NCBI RefSeq assembly: GCF_024362785.1
Contig: NZ_CP093301.1
Span: 3,968,001 to 4,032,000 of the forward strand
From: Evansella sp. LMS18
GTDB lineage: Bacteria; Bacillota; Bacilli; Bacillales; Salisediminibacteriaceae
Length of the DNA: 64,000 nucleotides
Direction: 5' to 3'
Positions 31,855 to 41,125 of this stretch are shown here, piece by piece. A program made the translations under genes and the position numbers. A model generated the notes under the pieces. That model saw only the letters and a list, made by a program, of their open reading frames with translations, was not told where the DNA came from and ran no database searches. Every line of letters begins with the position of its first letter. Positions within the stretch are counted from its first letter, which is position 1.

Positions 31855-33213
31855 ATGGCGCTAATAAAAAAAATTTTAATAGCTAACAGAGGAGAAATTG
31901 CTCTTCGTATTATAAAAAGCTGCAAGAAACTTGGGATCGAGACAGTTGCAGTATATTCTGACGCAGACCAGGACCTTCCGTTTGTCCAGTCCGCTGACGA
32001 GGCAGTTAATATTGGAGAATCTCAAGCACAAAAGAGTTACCTCCATATGGAGAAGATTCTGCAGGTCGCTAAAATCAAAAATGCTGACGCAATTCATCCA
32101 GGATATGGCTTTTTATCCGAAAACCCGAATTTTCCTAAAAAATGTGAAAAAGAAGGTCTCATTTTTATCGGTCCGGATGAAAAAATCATTCAGGCGATGG
32201 GAAGTAAAATACATGCAAGAAATAAAATGAAAGAAGCAGGTGTTCCGGTACTTCCTGGCTGCGAAGGCATTGAAGACCTTGACGAAGCAGTAAAAATGGC
32301 TGAAGAGCTTGGTTATCCATTAATGCTGAAAGCCAGTGCAGGCGGTGGAGGTATGGGAATGAAGGTTCTTCAAAATAAGGAAGATCTGGAAAAAGCCTTT
32401 AATTCCACAGTACAGCAGGCTAAAAACTTCTTTGGTGATGGGTCTATTTATCTGGAGAAATTAATCGAAAACCCTCATCATATTGAAGTGCAGCTTCTTA
32501 GTGACCATCATGGCAACACAGTCCACTTATATGACCGGGAATGCTCGGTACAAAGAAGGAATCAGAAGGTAATTGAAGAAGGTCCTTCTCCGTTCCTTAG
32601 TGAAGCTAAACGCCAGGAAATATGTGAAACAGCTGTAAAAGGTGCCGTTTCTATCGGATATAAAAATGCAGGAACTATGGAATTTCTTGTAGACGAAAAT
32701 CAAAACTATTATTTTCTGGAAATGAATACCCGCCTTCAGGTAGAGCATCCTGTTACTGAGGAAGTTACAGGCCTTGATTTAGTAGAGTTGCAGATTAAAG
32801 TTGCAGCAGGGGAAAAATTACCTTTTACCCAGGAAGAAGTGGAAAGAAAAGGGCATGCCGTTGAATGCCGTCTCTATGCGGAAGATCCTAAAACCTTTTT
32901 CCCGTCTCCTGGCCCACTAAATACATTTAAGTTTCCTGAGGACAATACTCGGCTTGACTTCGGTTATGAGGAAGGTGACAAAGTCTCGCCATTCTATGAT
33001 CCTATGCTCGGCAAGATAATTACTTCCGGAAAAGACAGGGAAGAAGCGATCCGTAATATGGAGAAAGCTTTAGATGGTGTTACTGTGGAAGGGATAACAA
33101 CGAACCTTCCATTACTTCAGCAAGTCATGAAGGACGATGAATTCGTTTCAGGGATGTACACTACCAAACTACTCCAGAATATGAACGACAGGAGGGAGAA
33201 GGTTGAAAGTTGA
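31855..33213 (+). CDS. Biotin carboxylase subunit (AccC-like)
   Basis: The 452-residue protein has the complete biotin carboxylase fold: KILIANRGEIALRII at the N-terminus, HPGYGFLSEN, the glycine-rich ATP loop ASAGGGGMGMK, the EMNTRLQVEHPVTEEVTG catalytic loop and the RLYAEDP motif. It carboxylates biotin with ATP and bicarbonate. Because it lies within the pxp operon rather than beside accB/accA, it probably serves this pathway. ATG at 31855 after TTAGGGTGAG. Its stop overlaps pxpA by 11 bases. Confidence 0.9.
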   Translation: MALIKKILIANRGEIALRIIKSCKKLGIETVAVYSDADQDLPFVQSADEAVNIGESQAQKSYLHMEKILQVAKIKNADAIHPGYGFLSENPNFPKKCEKEGLIFIGPDEKIIQAMGSKIHARNKMKEAGVPVLPGCEGIEDLDEAVKMAEELGYPLMLKASAGGGGMGMKVLQNKEDLEKAFNSTVQQAKNFFGDGSIYLEKLIENPHHIEVQLLSDHHGNTVHLYDRECSVQRRNQKVIEEGPSPFLSEAKRQEICETAVKGAVSIGYKNAGTMEFLVDENQNYYFLEMNTRLQVEHPVTEEVTGLDLVELQIKVAAGEKLPFTQEEVERKGHAVECRLYAEDPKTFFPSPGPLNTFKFPEDNTRLDFGYEEGDKVSPFYDPMLGKIITSGKDREEAIRNMEKALDGVTVEGITTNLPLLQQVMKDDEFVSGMYTTKLLQNMNDRREKVES

Positions 33214-33970
33214 TCTGAATTGCGATATGGGTGAGAGCTTTGGAAATTATTCTTTAGGCTTTGATGAAGAGATGATGGAATTCATCTCTTCCGCCAACAT
33301 TGCATGCGGCTACCATGCGGGTGACCCGCATGTAATGAGAAAAACGGTAGAATGGGCAAAGGCAAGCGGAACCGGGGTCGGAGCCCATCCTGGTTTTCCT
33401 GACCTCATTGGGTTTGGGCGTCGTCATTTGAAAGTTACACCAGAAGAAGTGAAGGATTACATAACTTATCAGATGGGAGCCCTGAGAGAGTTTGCAAGAG
33501 CATCAGGACTGACAATCCAGCACTGTAAACCACACGGAGCACTCTATATGATGGCGATGGAGGATGAAAAGCTTGCACGCGCGTTTCTGGAAGCTGTTGC
33601 TGAAGCAGATGATAAAATGATTGTTTTTGCGCTGAATAATTCAGCTGTCGTTCAGCAAGGGGAAGTAATGGGTGTACCTGTAGCGAAGGAAGGCTACGCC
33701 GACAGGCAGCATACGAAAGACGGCTCTATCGTTCTAACAAGAAAAAGCGCTATGGTGGAAGATAACGAGGTGGCTGCAGAAAGAGTCGTAAGGATGGTCA
33801 AGGAAGGCAAGGTAACTACTCACCAGGATGAAGAGGCTTCTATTACTGTCGATACAGTATGCATCCACGGAGATACTCCAAACTCACTTGACCTTGTAAA
33901 AGCCATCACTGATGCTTTAAAAAGAGAAAACATTTCTATTACTTCAGTAAAAGATGTTCTGGGAGTGTAA
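33203..33970 (+). CDS. pxpA: 5-oxoprolinase subunit PxpA (LamB/YcsF family)
   Basis: The 255-residue protein is a full LamB/YcsF family member. DLNCDMGESFG at the N-terminus, ANIACGYHAGDPHVM, GAHPGFPD, VKPHGALY (here CKPHGALYMM) and CIHGDTPN are all present. PxpA hydrolyses the activated lactam, opening 5-oxoproline to glutamate with PxpB and PxpC. It starts with TTG at 33203 behind GGGAGAAGG and overlaps the biotin carboxylase gene, so all five genes form one operon. Confidence 0.95.
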   Translation: MKVDLNCDMGESFGNYSLGFDEEMMEFISSANIACGYHAGDPHVMRKTVEWAKASGTGVGAHPGFPDLIGFGRRHLKVTPEEVKDYITYQMGALREFARASGLTIQHCKPHGALYMMAMEDEKLARAFLEAVAEADDKMIVFALNNSAVVQQGEVMGVPVAKEGYADRQHTKDGSIVLTRKSAMVEDNEVAAERVVRMVKEGKVTTHQDEEASITVDTVCIHGDTPNSLDLVKAITDALKRENISITSVKDVLGV

Positions 33971-34060
33971 GGTCTAGAATAGCTTTCATACTATGATTTT
34001 TCAGAAACTGGAAGAGTCCTGTAAATGTTTTTCTTGCAGAAGAAACATAGTTTCATTAGT

Positions 34061-34089
34061 TTGTCAGAAAAAATGCATTGTTCTTAAAC
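34061..34089 (+). promoter_or_regulatory. Possible promoter of the first sigma-54 activator gene
   Basis: TTGTCA, 17 bases, TTAAAC. The spacer contains ATGCATT, the core also seen near both sigma-54 promoters, which could allow autoregulation. Confidence 0.35.
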
Positions 34090-34143
34090 CTTCCCGGCTC
34101 AATCTGTTACAATTAGAAAAACATTGCCGGGGGGTGGGTTATT

Positions 34144-35559
34144 ATGGCTTCTAAAGAAGAACTGGAGCTTGTAAATGAAGAACTGGAAGAAATCTTTCAG
34201 GCTTCCTTCGCAGAAATATTCGTAACTGACCAGAATGGCGTCGTCCTCAGGGTTAATTCTGTTTGTGAAGAAAATTATGGTCTTTCGTCTGAGGAAATTA
34301 TAGGAAAGCATGTGAAGGATTTAGAAAAACAGGGAATTTTCTATCCTTCCGCTACCTTAAAGGTAATTGAAAAAGGAAAGCCAATAGAAATCCTCCAAGA
34401 AACAGGCTTTGGGCGGTTCCTGCACGTACAGGCAAGGCCTATAATGGATAAATCCGGGTACTTAAAACGCGTTATCAGCTATTCCCGGGATCTTACAGAG
34501 CTTAGCCAATTGAAAAGAAAAATTGAAGAAATGGAAGATAAAATAGAAATATTTAAGAAAGAACTTCAGGAACCACTTTATGTGGACGGCTTTATAACTA
34601 AAAGCCAAAGCTTGAAAAAAGTAATGGCCCTTATCCAGAAAATAGCAAAAGTGAACAGTACCGTACTCATCCTCGGGGAAACTGGAGTGGGTAAGAGCAA
34701 ATTTGCCAGGCTGATACATTCATATAGCGACAGGGAGACTAAAGTTTTTAACGAGATAAACTGTGCGGCACTTCCGCCGCAGCTAATTGAATCTGAGTTG
34801 TTTGGCTATGAGGGCGGTTCCTTTACCGGAGCTTTCCGGGAAGGAAAAAAGGGTTTAATCGAGCTTTCAAACCAAGGAACACTCTTCCTGGATGAGATTG
34901 GCGAAATCCCTTTGGAAGTACAGGGGAAATTGCTGCAGGTACTTCAGGAAAAAAAAGTCCGTCCTGTAGGCAGCAACAAAACATTGTCGGTTGATGTAAG
35001 AATCATTTCAGCCACTAATAAAAACCTTGAAGAAATGGTTGAAAAAGGGCAATTCAGAAAGGACTTATTTTACCGGCTGAATGTAATCCCTGTCTATGTA
35101 CCGCCATTAAGGGAAAGGAAAGAAGATATATTTCCACTTGTCTATCACTTTCTCGATTATTTTAACAGGCTATATAACAGTAAAGTGCGGTTTTCTCCAA
35201 AAGTTCTTGATGCTTTACTTGATTACCGGTGGGACGGGAATATAAGGGAATTGGAAAACATCGTGGAGCGCCTTGTCGTTACCGGGGATGATATCATCAC
35301 CTTAAGGGATCTACCGGCTGCCATCAGACAGGTAAATAAGTCGTTTAAAGGAAAGAGGTTGTCAGATTTAATGGCTGATTTTGAAAAATCAATTATTGAA
35401 GAAGCCTATGAAAGACACCATTCATCGTATAAAGTTGCGGAGGAATTGGGTATCAGCCAGTCCGCTGCTACGAGGAAAATAAAGAAATATATACATCAGC
35501 CGGAGCTTGCTGTTATTAGTAATAATGACTTTATGCTTAATACTGAACAGGATAGCTGA
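34144..35559 (+). CDS. PAS/AAA+ sigma-54-dependent transcription activator, paralogue 1
   Basis: The 471-residue protein has an N-terminal PAS domain (~15-120), a short coiled linker, an AAA+ domain with Walker A GETGVGKS near residue 183 and Walker B TLFLDEIGE, and a C-terminal Fis-type helix-turn-helix (YKVAEELGISQSAATRKIKKY). The sigma-54 contact loop reads GSFTGA, not GAFTGA. PAS probably senses a metabolite or redox signal. Placed between the sigma-54-promoted pxp operon and the molybdenum hydroxylase cluster, it is the obvious activator of the former. Confidence 0.9.
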   Translation: MASKEELELVNEELEEIFQASFAEIFVTDQNGVVLRVNSVCEENYGLSSEEIIGKHVKDLEKQGIFYPSATLKVIEKGKPIEILQETGFGRFLHVQARPIMDKSGYLKRVISYSRDLTELSQLKRKIEEMEDKIEIFKKELQEPLYVDGFITKSQSLKKVMALIQKIAKVNSTVLILGETGVGKSKFARLIHSYSDRETKVFNEINCAALPPQLIESELFGYEGGSFTGAFREGKKGLIELSNQGTLFLDEIGEIPLEVQGKLLQVLQEKKVRPVGSNKTLSVDVRIISATNKNLEEMVEKGQFRKDLFYRLNVIPVYVPPLRERKEDIFPLVYHFLDYFNRLYNSKVRFSPKVLDALLDYRWDGNIRELENIVERLVVTGDDIITLRDLPAAIRQVNKSFKGKRLSDLMADFEKSIIEEAYERHHSSYKVAEELGISQSAATRKIKKYIHQPELAVISNNDFMLNTEQDS

Positions 35560-35628
35560 AGGGGCATTGACATCAAAGAATTCTGCATCCAGTCTGTCTT
35601 ACCGTGGCAGAATAAAAGCCAGTGTGAG

Positions 35629-35658
35629 TTGGGATATGTGTGCAGATTTTTTTATAAT
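35629..35658 (+). promoter_or_regulatory. Possible sigma-A promoter of the molybdenum hydroxylase operon
   Basis: TTGGGA, an 18-base spacer and perfect TATAAT lie ~60 bases upstream of the first gene. A weaker sigma-54-like match at 35605 was considered and rejected. Confidence 0.45.
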
Positions 35659-35719
35659 AATTATTCAGAATATTGTTTAAAAACAGAAAAATCAAATAAA
35701 GTTTACGAGGTGACGGAAC

Positions 35720-36178
35720 ATGAAACTGGAATACTCTTATAAATTCAGCGAATCGAGGGAAGAGGTATGGAATTTCATGCAGAACGAGGATGTATTAAGA
35801 AATTCCCTCCCAGGATGTAAAAGCTTTGAAAAAGACCCGGAGAAAGACGTCTATATTTCTGAAATGGGAATCAGCATCGGGCCAATAAAAGGGATATTTT
35901 ACGGCGAGGTAAAACAGCTGAATCAGGAAAAGCCTGCATATTACAAGCTGAAGGTGCACGGAAAAGGCAAACCGGGGGAGATTGATGCTACCGCAGATAT
36001 GTTCCTTGAAGAAGAAGAGGACGGAACAAGGGTAGACTGTAAGGCGGACGCTCAGGTAACCGGAGTACTCGCTTCTGCAGGACAGCGAGTAATGAATGGT
36101 GCGGCAAAACTGATACTCGGCCAGTTCTTTAAAGCTGTAGACCAGGAAATGAAGAAAACTGCGGAAAAAAATGCATAA
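35720..36178 (+). CDS. CoxG-like SRPBCC protein
   Basis: The 152-residue protein fits the CoxG group of SRPBCC proteins: EVWNFMQNEDVLRNSLPGCKSFE, then GISIGPIKGIFYGEVKQL and the terminal LILGQFFKAVDQEMKK helix. CoxG recruits CO dehydrogenase to the membrane in Oligotropha; relatives accompany many other molybdenum hydroxylases. It is the first gene of the hydroxylase cluster, 33 bases before the small subunit. Confidence 0.85.
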   Translation: MKLEYSYKFSESREEVWNFMQNEDVLRNSLPGCKSFEKDPEKDVYISEMGISIGPIKGIFYGEVKQLNQEKPAYYKLKVHGKGKPGEIDATADMFLEEEEDGTRVDCKADAQVTGVLASAGQRVMNGAAKLILGQFFKAVDQEMKKTAEKNA

Positions 36179-36211
36179 AGCATTTTTTATAAATTGATGG
36201 AGGTGGAACAA

Positions 36212-36739
36212 TTGGGATCGAAAATGGAGATTTCAATGAAGGTTAACGGTACTGAAAAGAAGTCACACGTTGAGCCGCGGATGCTTCTCGTACACTATTT
36301 GCGGGATGAACTGGATCTTACCGGAACACATATCGGCTGTGATACGAGCCAGTGCGGGGCTTGTACTGTGTATGTTGACGGAAAGTCTGTTAAATCGTGC
36401 ACCACCCTTGCTGTGCAGGCTGACGGTTCTGAAGTAACTACTGTAGAAGGACTCGGTGATATGGAAAAACTTCATGCTATTCAGCGTGGCTTCTGGGAAG
36501 AGCATGGGCTCCAGTGCGGATATTGTACCCCGGGAGTAATGATGGCTATGGCTGCTTTACTCCGGGAAAATCATGATCCATCTGAAAGCGAGATAAGAGA
36601 AGGAATGAAAGGTGCTATCTGCCGTTGTACAGGATACCAGTTCATAGTAAAAGCAGTACAGCACGCAGCAAGGCGGCTGGCGGAAGAAAAAGAAGAGCAA
36701 AGGCTTGTCCAGTCTACTGGGGAAGGAGGGGTTAAATAA
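36212..36739 (+). CDS. Molybdenum hydroxylase small subunit, two [2Fe-2S] clusters (CoxS-like)
   Basis: The 175-residue protein has the two-cluster architecture of CoxS. The plant-ferredoxin-like site is CDTSQCGAC...C and the second site is CGYCTPG...CRCTGY. Electrons pass from the molybdenum centre through it to FAD. The likely start is TTG at 36212, five bases after GGAGGTGG; ATG 36224 is an alternative. Its TAA overlaps the ATG of the large subunit by one base. Confidence 0.95.
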   Translation: MGSKMEISMKVNGTEKKSHVEPRMLLVHYLRDELDLTGTHIGCDTSQCGACTVYVDGKSVKSCTTLAVQADGSEVTTVEGLGDMEKLHAIQRGFWEEHGLQCGYCTPGVMMAMAALLRENHDPSESEIREGMKGAICRCTGYQFIVKAVQHAARRLAEEKEEQRLVQSTGEGGVK

Positions 36740-39087
36740 TGGCGAAACTTCATGGAGCCAGAATAAAAAGGCAGGAAGATCCCCGTCTGATTACTGGTAA
36801 CGGTAATTTTACAGATGATATTAAACTTCCTGGAATGGTTCATGCCAGAGTGCTGAGAAGCCCATACGCCCACGCTAAAATACTCAGTATTGATGTTTCC
36901 GAGGCGCTTGAGCATCCGGGGGTGCTGGCTGTTTATACCGGGAAGGATGTTAACCCTGAAATGCAGCCTGTACCTACTTCCTGGGTAGTCCCTGGCTGTA
37001 ATATTAAGCCAAAGCCTCGAATGCCTCTCGCTGAAGAAAAAGTGCATTATGCCGGTGAAGGAGTTGCCTTCGTTGTAGCAGAGGACCGCTACATAGCAAA
37101 AGATGCCCTGGAAAAAATTAAGGTGGAATATGAAGAACTCCCTGCTGTTACCCATCAGGAGGAGGCTTTGAAGGAGGGGGCTCCGATAGTTCATGAGGAT
37201 GTGGAGGGGAACCTTGCTTTTGACTGGCAGCCTGCTGAACTGGATGACGAAGTCTTTGAGCAGGCGGAAGTAGTTGTCAAACAGCGTTTTTACGAGCAAC
37301 GGGTAGTCCCTAATCCGATGGAAACGAGGGGGGCTGTCGCACAGTACAACAGCGGCGGGGGAGAGATGACTATCTGGTGTACCAGCCAGAATCCTCATAT
37401 ACATCGAATGGTTTATTCTGAAGTCTTAGGTATTCCGGAATCAAAGCTTCGTATAGTAGCTCCTGACGTTGGGGGAGGATTTGGCGCAAAAATCGGTGTA
37501 TACACAGAAGAAGCATTGGCAGGATATGCTGCTAAAAATTTAAAGCGGCCAGTTAAATGGATTGAGGAAAGAAGCGAGCACTTCCTCGCTACCAACCATG
37601 CTCGTGATGAAGTTATCGAAGTAGAGCTGGCGGGTAACAAGGACGGAACTTTAACAGCTCTCCGTGTGGTTAACACTGCGAATATGGGAGCTTATTTATC
37701 TACGATGGGAGCAGGGGTGCCGACTATTGACTTTGGGTTAATGATAACTGGCGCTTACGACATACCTAAAGCTGCAGTAAGAACTTTCGGTGTTTATACA
37801 AATACAACACCTACAGACGCATACAGGGGAGCAGGCAAACCGGAAGCTACATTCCAGATTGAAAGAGCCATTGATCTGTTTGCTCATAAAATTGGAATGG
37901 ACGTGCTGGAGATACGAAAAAAGAACCTAGTGAAAAAAGAAGCCTTCCCATACACAAACGCCATGGGACTTAACTATGACAGTGGAAACTACCAGCTCTC
38001 ACTCGAAAAGGCTCTTGAAATGGCGAACTACGAAGAGCTTAGAGAAGAGCAAAAACGTCTGGCAGCAGAAGGAAGGTTAATGGGAATTGGATTTTCCACC
38101 TATGTGGAGCTTTGCGGTCTGGGACCTTCGAAAGTAGCCGGGGCAATTGGTTTCCAGGGTGGTCTGTGGGAAAACAGTACAGTCCGTGTCCATCCTTCAG
38201 GAAAAGTGGCAGTATATACAGGTGCTTCTCCACATGGGCAGGGGGTTAAAACAACCTTCGCGCAGGTAGTAGGAGAGAAATTCGGAATCCCAATTGAAGA
38301 TATTGAAGTATATTCCGGTGATACAGGAAGCATTGCCATGGGATGGGGAACGTACGGATCAAGGACGACCGCGGTAGGAGGCGGCGCATTAGCTATCGCG
38401 GCAGACAGAGTAGTGGATAAAGCGAAAAAAATCGCAGCTCATGAACTTGAAGCTTCCCCGGATGATATAGAACTGAAGGACGGCGTGTTCCAGGTGAAGG
38501 GGGTCCCTGGAAGACAGCGGACATTCCAGCAAATAGCGAAATCAGCGAATATGGCCTGGAATCTCCCGGAAGGAATGGAACCAGCTCTGGAAGCGCAGTC
38601 TTTCTTTGATCCGGAGAATTTTGTCTATCCATTCGGCACCCATATTTGTGTTGTGGAAGTAGATAAAGATACCGGAAAAGTAGAATTAACGAGATACATT
38701 GCTGTTGATGATGTTGGGCGTGTAATCAATCCTACCATTGTGGAAGGACAGGTCCATGGCGGACTGGCGCAGGGAATTGGACAGGCACTGTGGGAAGGTA
38801 CCGTCTACAGTGAAAATGGCCAGCTTTTATCCGGTACATTCATGGACTACACGATGCCGCAGGCAGATTTCTTCCCGGAATTTGAAACAGCCTGCACGGA
38901 AACCCCTTCTCCTGTTAACCCATTAGGTGCAAAAGGGGTTGGAGAAACTGGTACGACCGCATCTACTCCTGCTGTGGTGAATGCAGTAATGGATGCGTTA
39001 AAGGCATATGGGATCAAAGATTTAGAGATGCCGCTGACACCTGAAAAAGTTTGGTCGGCGATGCAGAACAGGAGGGAACTAGTATGA
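36739..39087 (+). CDS. Molybdenum hydroxylase large subunit (CoxL/XdhB-like, non-CODH active site)
   Basis: The 782-residue protein binds the molybdenum-cytosine dinucleotide cofactor. DVGGGFGAK near residue 247, the active-site loop AYRGAGKPE near residue 360, TGASPHGQG near 496 and the catalytic glutamate loop GAKGVGETG near 738 are visible. True CO dehydrogenase has AYRCSFR; here the loop is AYRGAGK, so this is a form II/xanthine-dehydrogenase-type enzyme acting on an unknown organic substrate. Coupled to both neighbours by start/stop overlap. Confidence 0.9.
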   Translation: MAKLHGARIKRQEDPRLITGNGNFTDDIKLPGMVHARVLRSPYAHAKILSIDVSEALEHPGVLAVYTGKDVNPEMQPVPTSWVVPGCNIKPKPRMPLAEEKVHYAGEGVAFVVAEDRYIAKDALEKIKVEYEELPAVTHQEEALKEGAPIVHEDVEGNLAFDWQPAELDDEVFEQAEVVVKQRFYEQRVVPNPMETRGAVAQYNSGGGEMTIWCTSQNPHIHRMVYSEVLGIPESKLRIVAPDVGGGFGAKIGVYTEEALAGYAAKNLKRPVKWIEERSEHFLATNHARDEVIEVELAGNKDGTLTALRVVNTANMGAYLSTMGAGVPTIDFGLMITGAYDIPKAAVRTFGVYTNTTPTDAYRGAGKPEATFQIERAIDLFAHKIGMDVLEIRKKNLVKKEAFPYTNAMGLNYDSGNYQLSLEKALEMANYEELREEQKRLAAEGRLMGIGFSTYVELCGLGPSKVAGAIGFQGGLWENSTVRVHPSGKVAVYTGASPHGQGVKTTFAQVVGEKFGIPIEDIEVYSGDTGSIAMGWGTYGSRTTAVGGGALAIAADRVVDKAKKIAAHELEASPDDIELKDGVFQVKGVPGRQRTFQQIAKSANMAWNLPEGMEPALEAQSFFDPENFVYPFGTHICVVEVDKDTGKVELTRYIAVDDVGRVINPTIVEGQVHGGLAQGIGQALWEGTVYSENGQLLSGTFMDYTMPQADFFPEFETACTETPSPVNPLGAKGVGETGTTASTPAVVNAVMDALKAYGIKDLEMPLTPEKVWSAMQNRRELV

Positions 39088-39944
39088 TACCAAGTGAATT
39101 TGCGTATAAAAGAGCAAACTCTGTGGAAGAAGCGCTTCAGCTGCTTAAGGAGAGTGATGGAGAAGGCAAGCTTCTCGCTGGTGGACACAGTCTCCTGCCT
39201 TTGATGAAGTTCCGCCTTACAAATCCGCAATCATTAATAGATATCAGCAGGATCGAGGAGCTAAAAGGAGTTAAGCTGGAAGGGGACCGTTTGGTCGTAG
39301 GAGCGATGACCACATACGACGAGCTTGTGAAAGACGAAACGGCACAGCAGCAAATTCCTGTTCTCGTAAAAGCAGTCAGGATCATAGGTGACCAGCAGGT
39401 TCGGAACCGTGGCACAATCGGCGGTAACCTTGCCCATGGGGACCCGGCTGCCGACCTTCCAGGTGCAGCTCTTGCACTTGACGCGGAGCTTGAGGTACAC
39501 GGGGACCTGGGAAAGGAAACGATCGCGGCGGAAGACTTTTTTATTGCCCCTCTTGTAACTATGCTTGGGGAAAACAGTATTGTAACTTCAGTTTCTTTTG
39601 CAGTGCCGGCGCCTCATTCAAGATCAGTTTATTTAAAATATGAACATCCTGCTTCCGGCTACGCCGTTATTGGCGTATGCGCTGTTGCCGCAATGGATGA
39701 TTCTGGCAAGGTAGAACATATACGAATCGGTATTAATGGGGTTAGTGATGTTCCATACCGGGCACGTGCGGTTGAAGAATCTTTAGCAGGTACAGAACCT
39801 ACAGAAGCTCTTGTGAAAGAGGCTTCAGAAAAGGCAGCTGATGATGGGGAAATCGGTTCGGATTTGTTCGCTTCAGAAAAATACCGCAGACATTTAGCGA
39901 AAGTTTACACAGAGCGTGCGCTGAAGGGAATTTTCTTCGGTTGA
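39084..39944 (+). CDS. Molybdenum hydroxylase medium subunit, FAD-binding (CoxM-like)
   Basis: The 286-residue protein carries both flavin-binding motifs of CoxM: AGGHSLLPLMKFRL near residue 32 and TIGGNLAHGDPAADLP near residue 111, plus a C-terminal CO-dehydrogenase flavoprotein domain. It hands electrons from the iron-sulfur clusters to FAD and on to a quinone or other acceptor. The ATG at 39084 follows AGGAGGGA and overlaps the large-subunit stop (ATGA). Confidence 0.95.
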   Translation: MIPSEFAYKRANSVEEALQLLKESDGEGKLLAGGHSLLPLMKFRLTNPQSLIDISRIEELKGVKLEGDRLVVGAMTTYDELVKDETAQQQIPVLVKAVRIIGDQQVRNRGTIGGNLAHGDPAADLPGAALALDAELEVHGDLGKETIAAEDFFIAPLVTMLGENSIVTSVSFAVPAPHSRSVYLKYEHPASGYAVIGVCAVAAMDDSGKVEHIRIGINGVSDVPYRARAVEESLAGTEPTEALVKEASEKAADDGEIGSDLFASEKYRRHLAKVYTERALKGIFFG

Positions 39945-39960
39945 TATGCTGAAATGGCCT

Positions 39961-39996
39961 GGGGTGCTGTGCCATAAAATACAGCGCCCCTTGTTT
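39961..39996 (+). terminator. Terminator between hydroxylase and maturation genes
   Basis: GGGGTGCTGT / ACAGCGCCCC stem (one wobble) with a 10-base loop, followed by TTGTTT. Confidence 0.65.
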
Positions 39997-40199
39997 AGTT
40001 ATATACGGGGATTAACCGGTTATACAATTATGCAAACAGAAACCATTGTCGTTACTGGATACTATATTTTCGCACACAGACATGGCAATTGCGTAAATAA
40101 AAAGGCTGATTTCGTAATTACAACCTCCCATAACAAGGTAATAGGTAGTAATAAAATACACATATAAATAAAACAAAACCCAGCGAGTTTTCGAAGGAG

Positions 40200-41123
40200 A
40201 TGAGGAAAATTACGAACATACTGACTGAAGATACGATTGAACAGGCATTTAGAAAGCACCAGTATATAACCGACCGTTCCGTCGTGACTGCACTCCGGCT
40301 CGTCCAAGGCCTTAACAAGCCTCTTCTCATAGAAGGCCCGGCTGGCGTAGGGAAAACTCAGGTGGCTAAAGTACTTGCCGAAGTGCTGGAAACTCCGTTG
40401 ATACGGCTCCAATGTTATGAAGGACTTGATGTACATAATGCTCTGTATGAATGGAACTACCAGAAACAGCTGCTTCATATACAGCTAACGGAAAAAACAG
40501 GTGCTTCTGTTTCTGAAAGGGAGCAAGAGATTTTCGGGCAAGATTTTCTATTGAGGCGGCCTCTCCTTGAAGCATTATCTGCCGAAGAAGCGCCGCCTGT
40601 TTTATTAATTGATGAAATTGACAGGGCTGATGAGGAATTTGAGGCCTTTTTGATGGAACTTCTTGCAGAATTTCAAATAACCATACCAGAGATTGGAACA
40701 ATCGTACCAAAGCACAAGCCGTATGTCATTCTTACTTCAAACAGAACTAGGGAACTCAGTGACGCACTAAGACGCCGATGTTTGTATCAATGGTTTTCCT
40801 ACCCTGATTTTAAGAAAGAAACAGCTATTATACAGGCCCACTTACCAAAAATTAATGAAACAGCAGCTAATAAAATTGCCCTTGTCATTAAGGAAATCCG
40901 CTACATGCCTCTAAATAAAGTGCCCGGGGTAGCTGAAACCCTCGACTGGGCAGAAGCACTTATGCTTATGCATAAAAATGAAATAACTGCGGAGGCGATG
41001 AAAGAAACGCTCGGCTGTCTCGCGAAAGACAGAGACGACTGGGATGTTATAGAAAAGCATCTGCAGGATGGCGGGCTTCTAAGTGAGAAAAACCTGGAAA
41101 GTGCATGGTCTAAGGAAGCTTAA
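40200..41123 (+). CDS. MoxR-type AAA+ ATPase, CoxD-like maturation factor
   Basis: The 307-residue protein has Walker A GPAGVGKT near residue 44, Walker B LLIDEIDR, a sensor-1 segment VILTSNRTRELSDALRRRC and a C-terminal lid. CoxD proteins of this family help assemble the molybdenum active site together with a VWA partner, encoded just downstream. AAGGAG sits directly against ATG 40200 (no spacing), whereas the codon nine bases after it is ATT 40209; the true start may therefore be non-canonical. Confidence 0.85.
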   Translation: MRKITNILTEDTIEQAFRKHQYITDRSVVTALRLVQGLNKPLLIEGPAGVGKTQVAKVLAEVLETPLIRLQCYEGLDVHNALYEWNYQKQLLHIQLTEKTGASVSEREQEIFGQDFLLRRPLLEALSAEEAPPVLLIDEIDRADEEFEAFLMELLAEFQITIPEIGTIVPKHKPYVILTSNRTRELSDALRRRCLYQWFSYPDFKKETAIIQAHLPKINETAANKIALVIKEIRYMPLNKVPGVAETLDWAEALMLMHKNEITAEAMKETLGCLAKDRDDWDVIEKHLQDGGLLSEKNLESAWSKEA

Positions 41124-41125
41124 CT

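Noticed and set aside
35605-35620. Third sigma-54 promoter before the hydroxylase operon (TGGCAG...AAGCC)
   Set aside because: The spacing fits but the -12 TT is AA and the last -24 base differs; a better sigma-A match lies at 35629-35658.
36571-37404. 277-codon frame on the minus strand across the hydroxylase subunit genes
   Set aside because: It is antisense to two strongly supported coupled genes and has no protein-like pattern.
36739-39087. Carbon monoxide dehydrogenase (CoxL form I)
   Set aside because: The active-site loop is AYRGAGK, lacking the copper-binding Cys of AYRCSFR.
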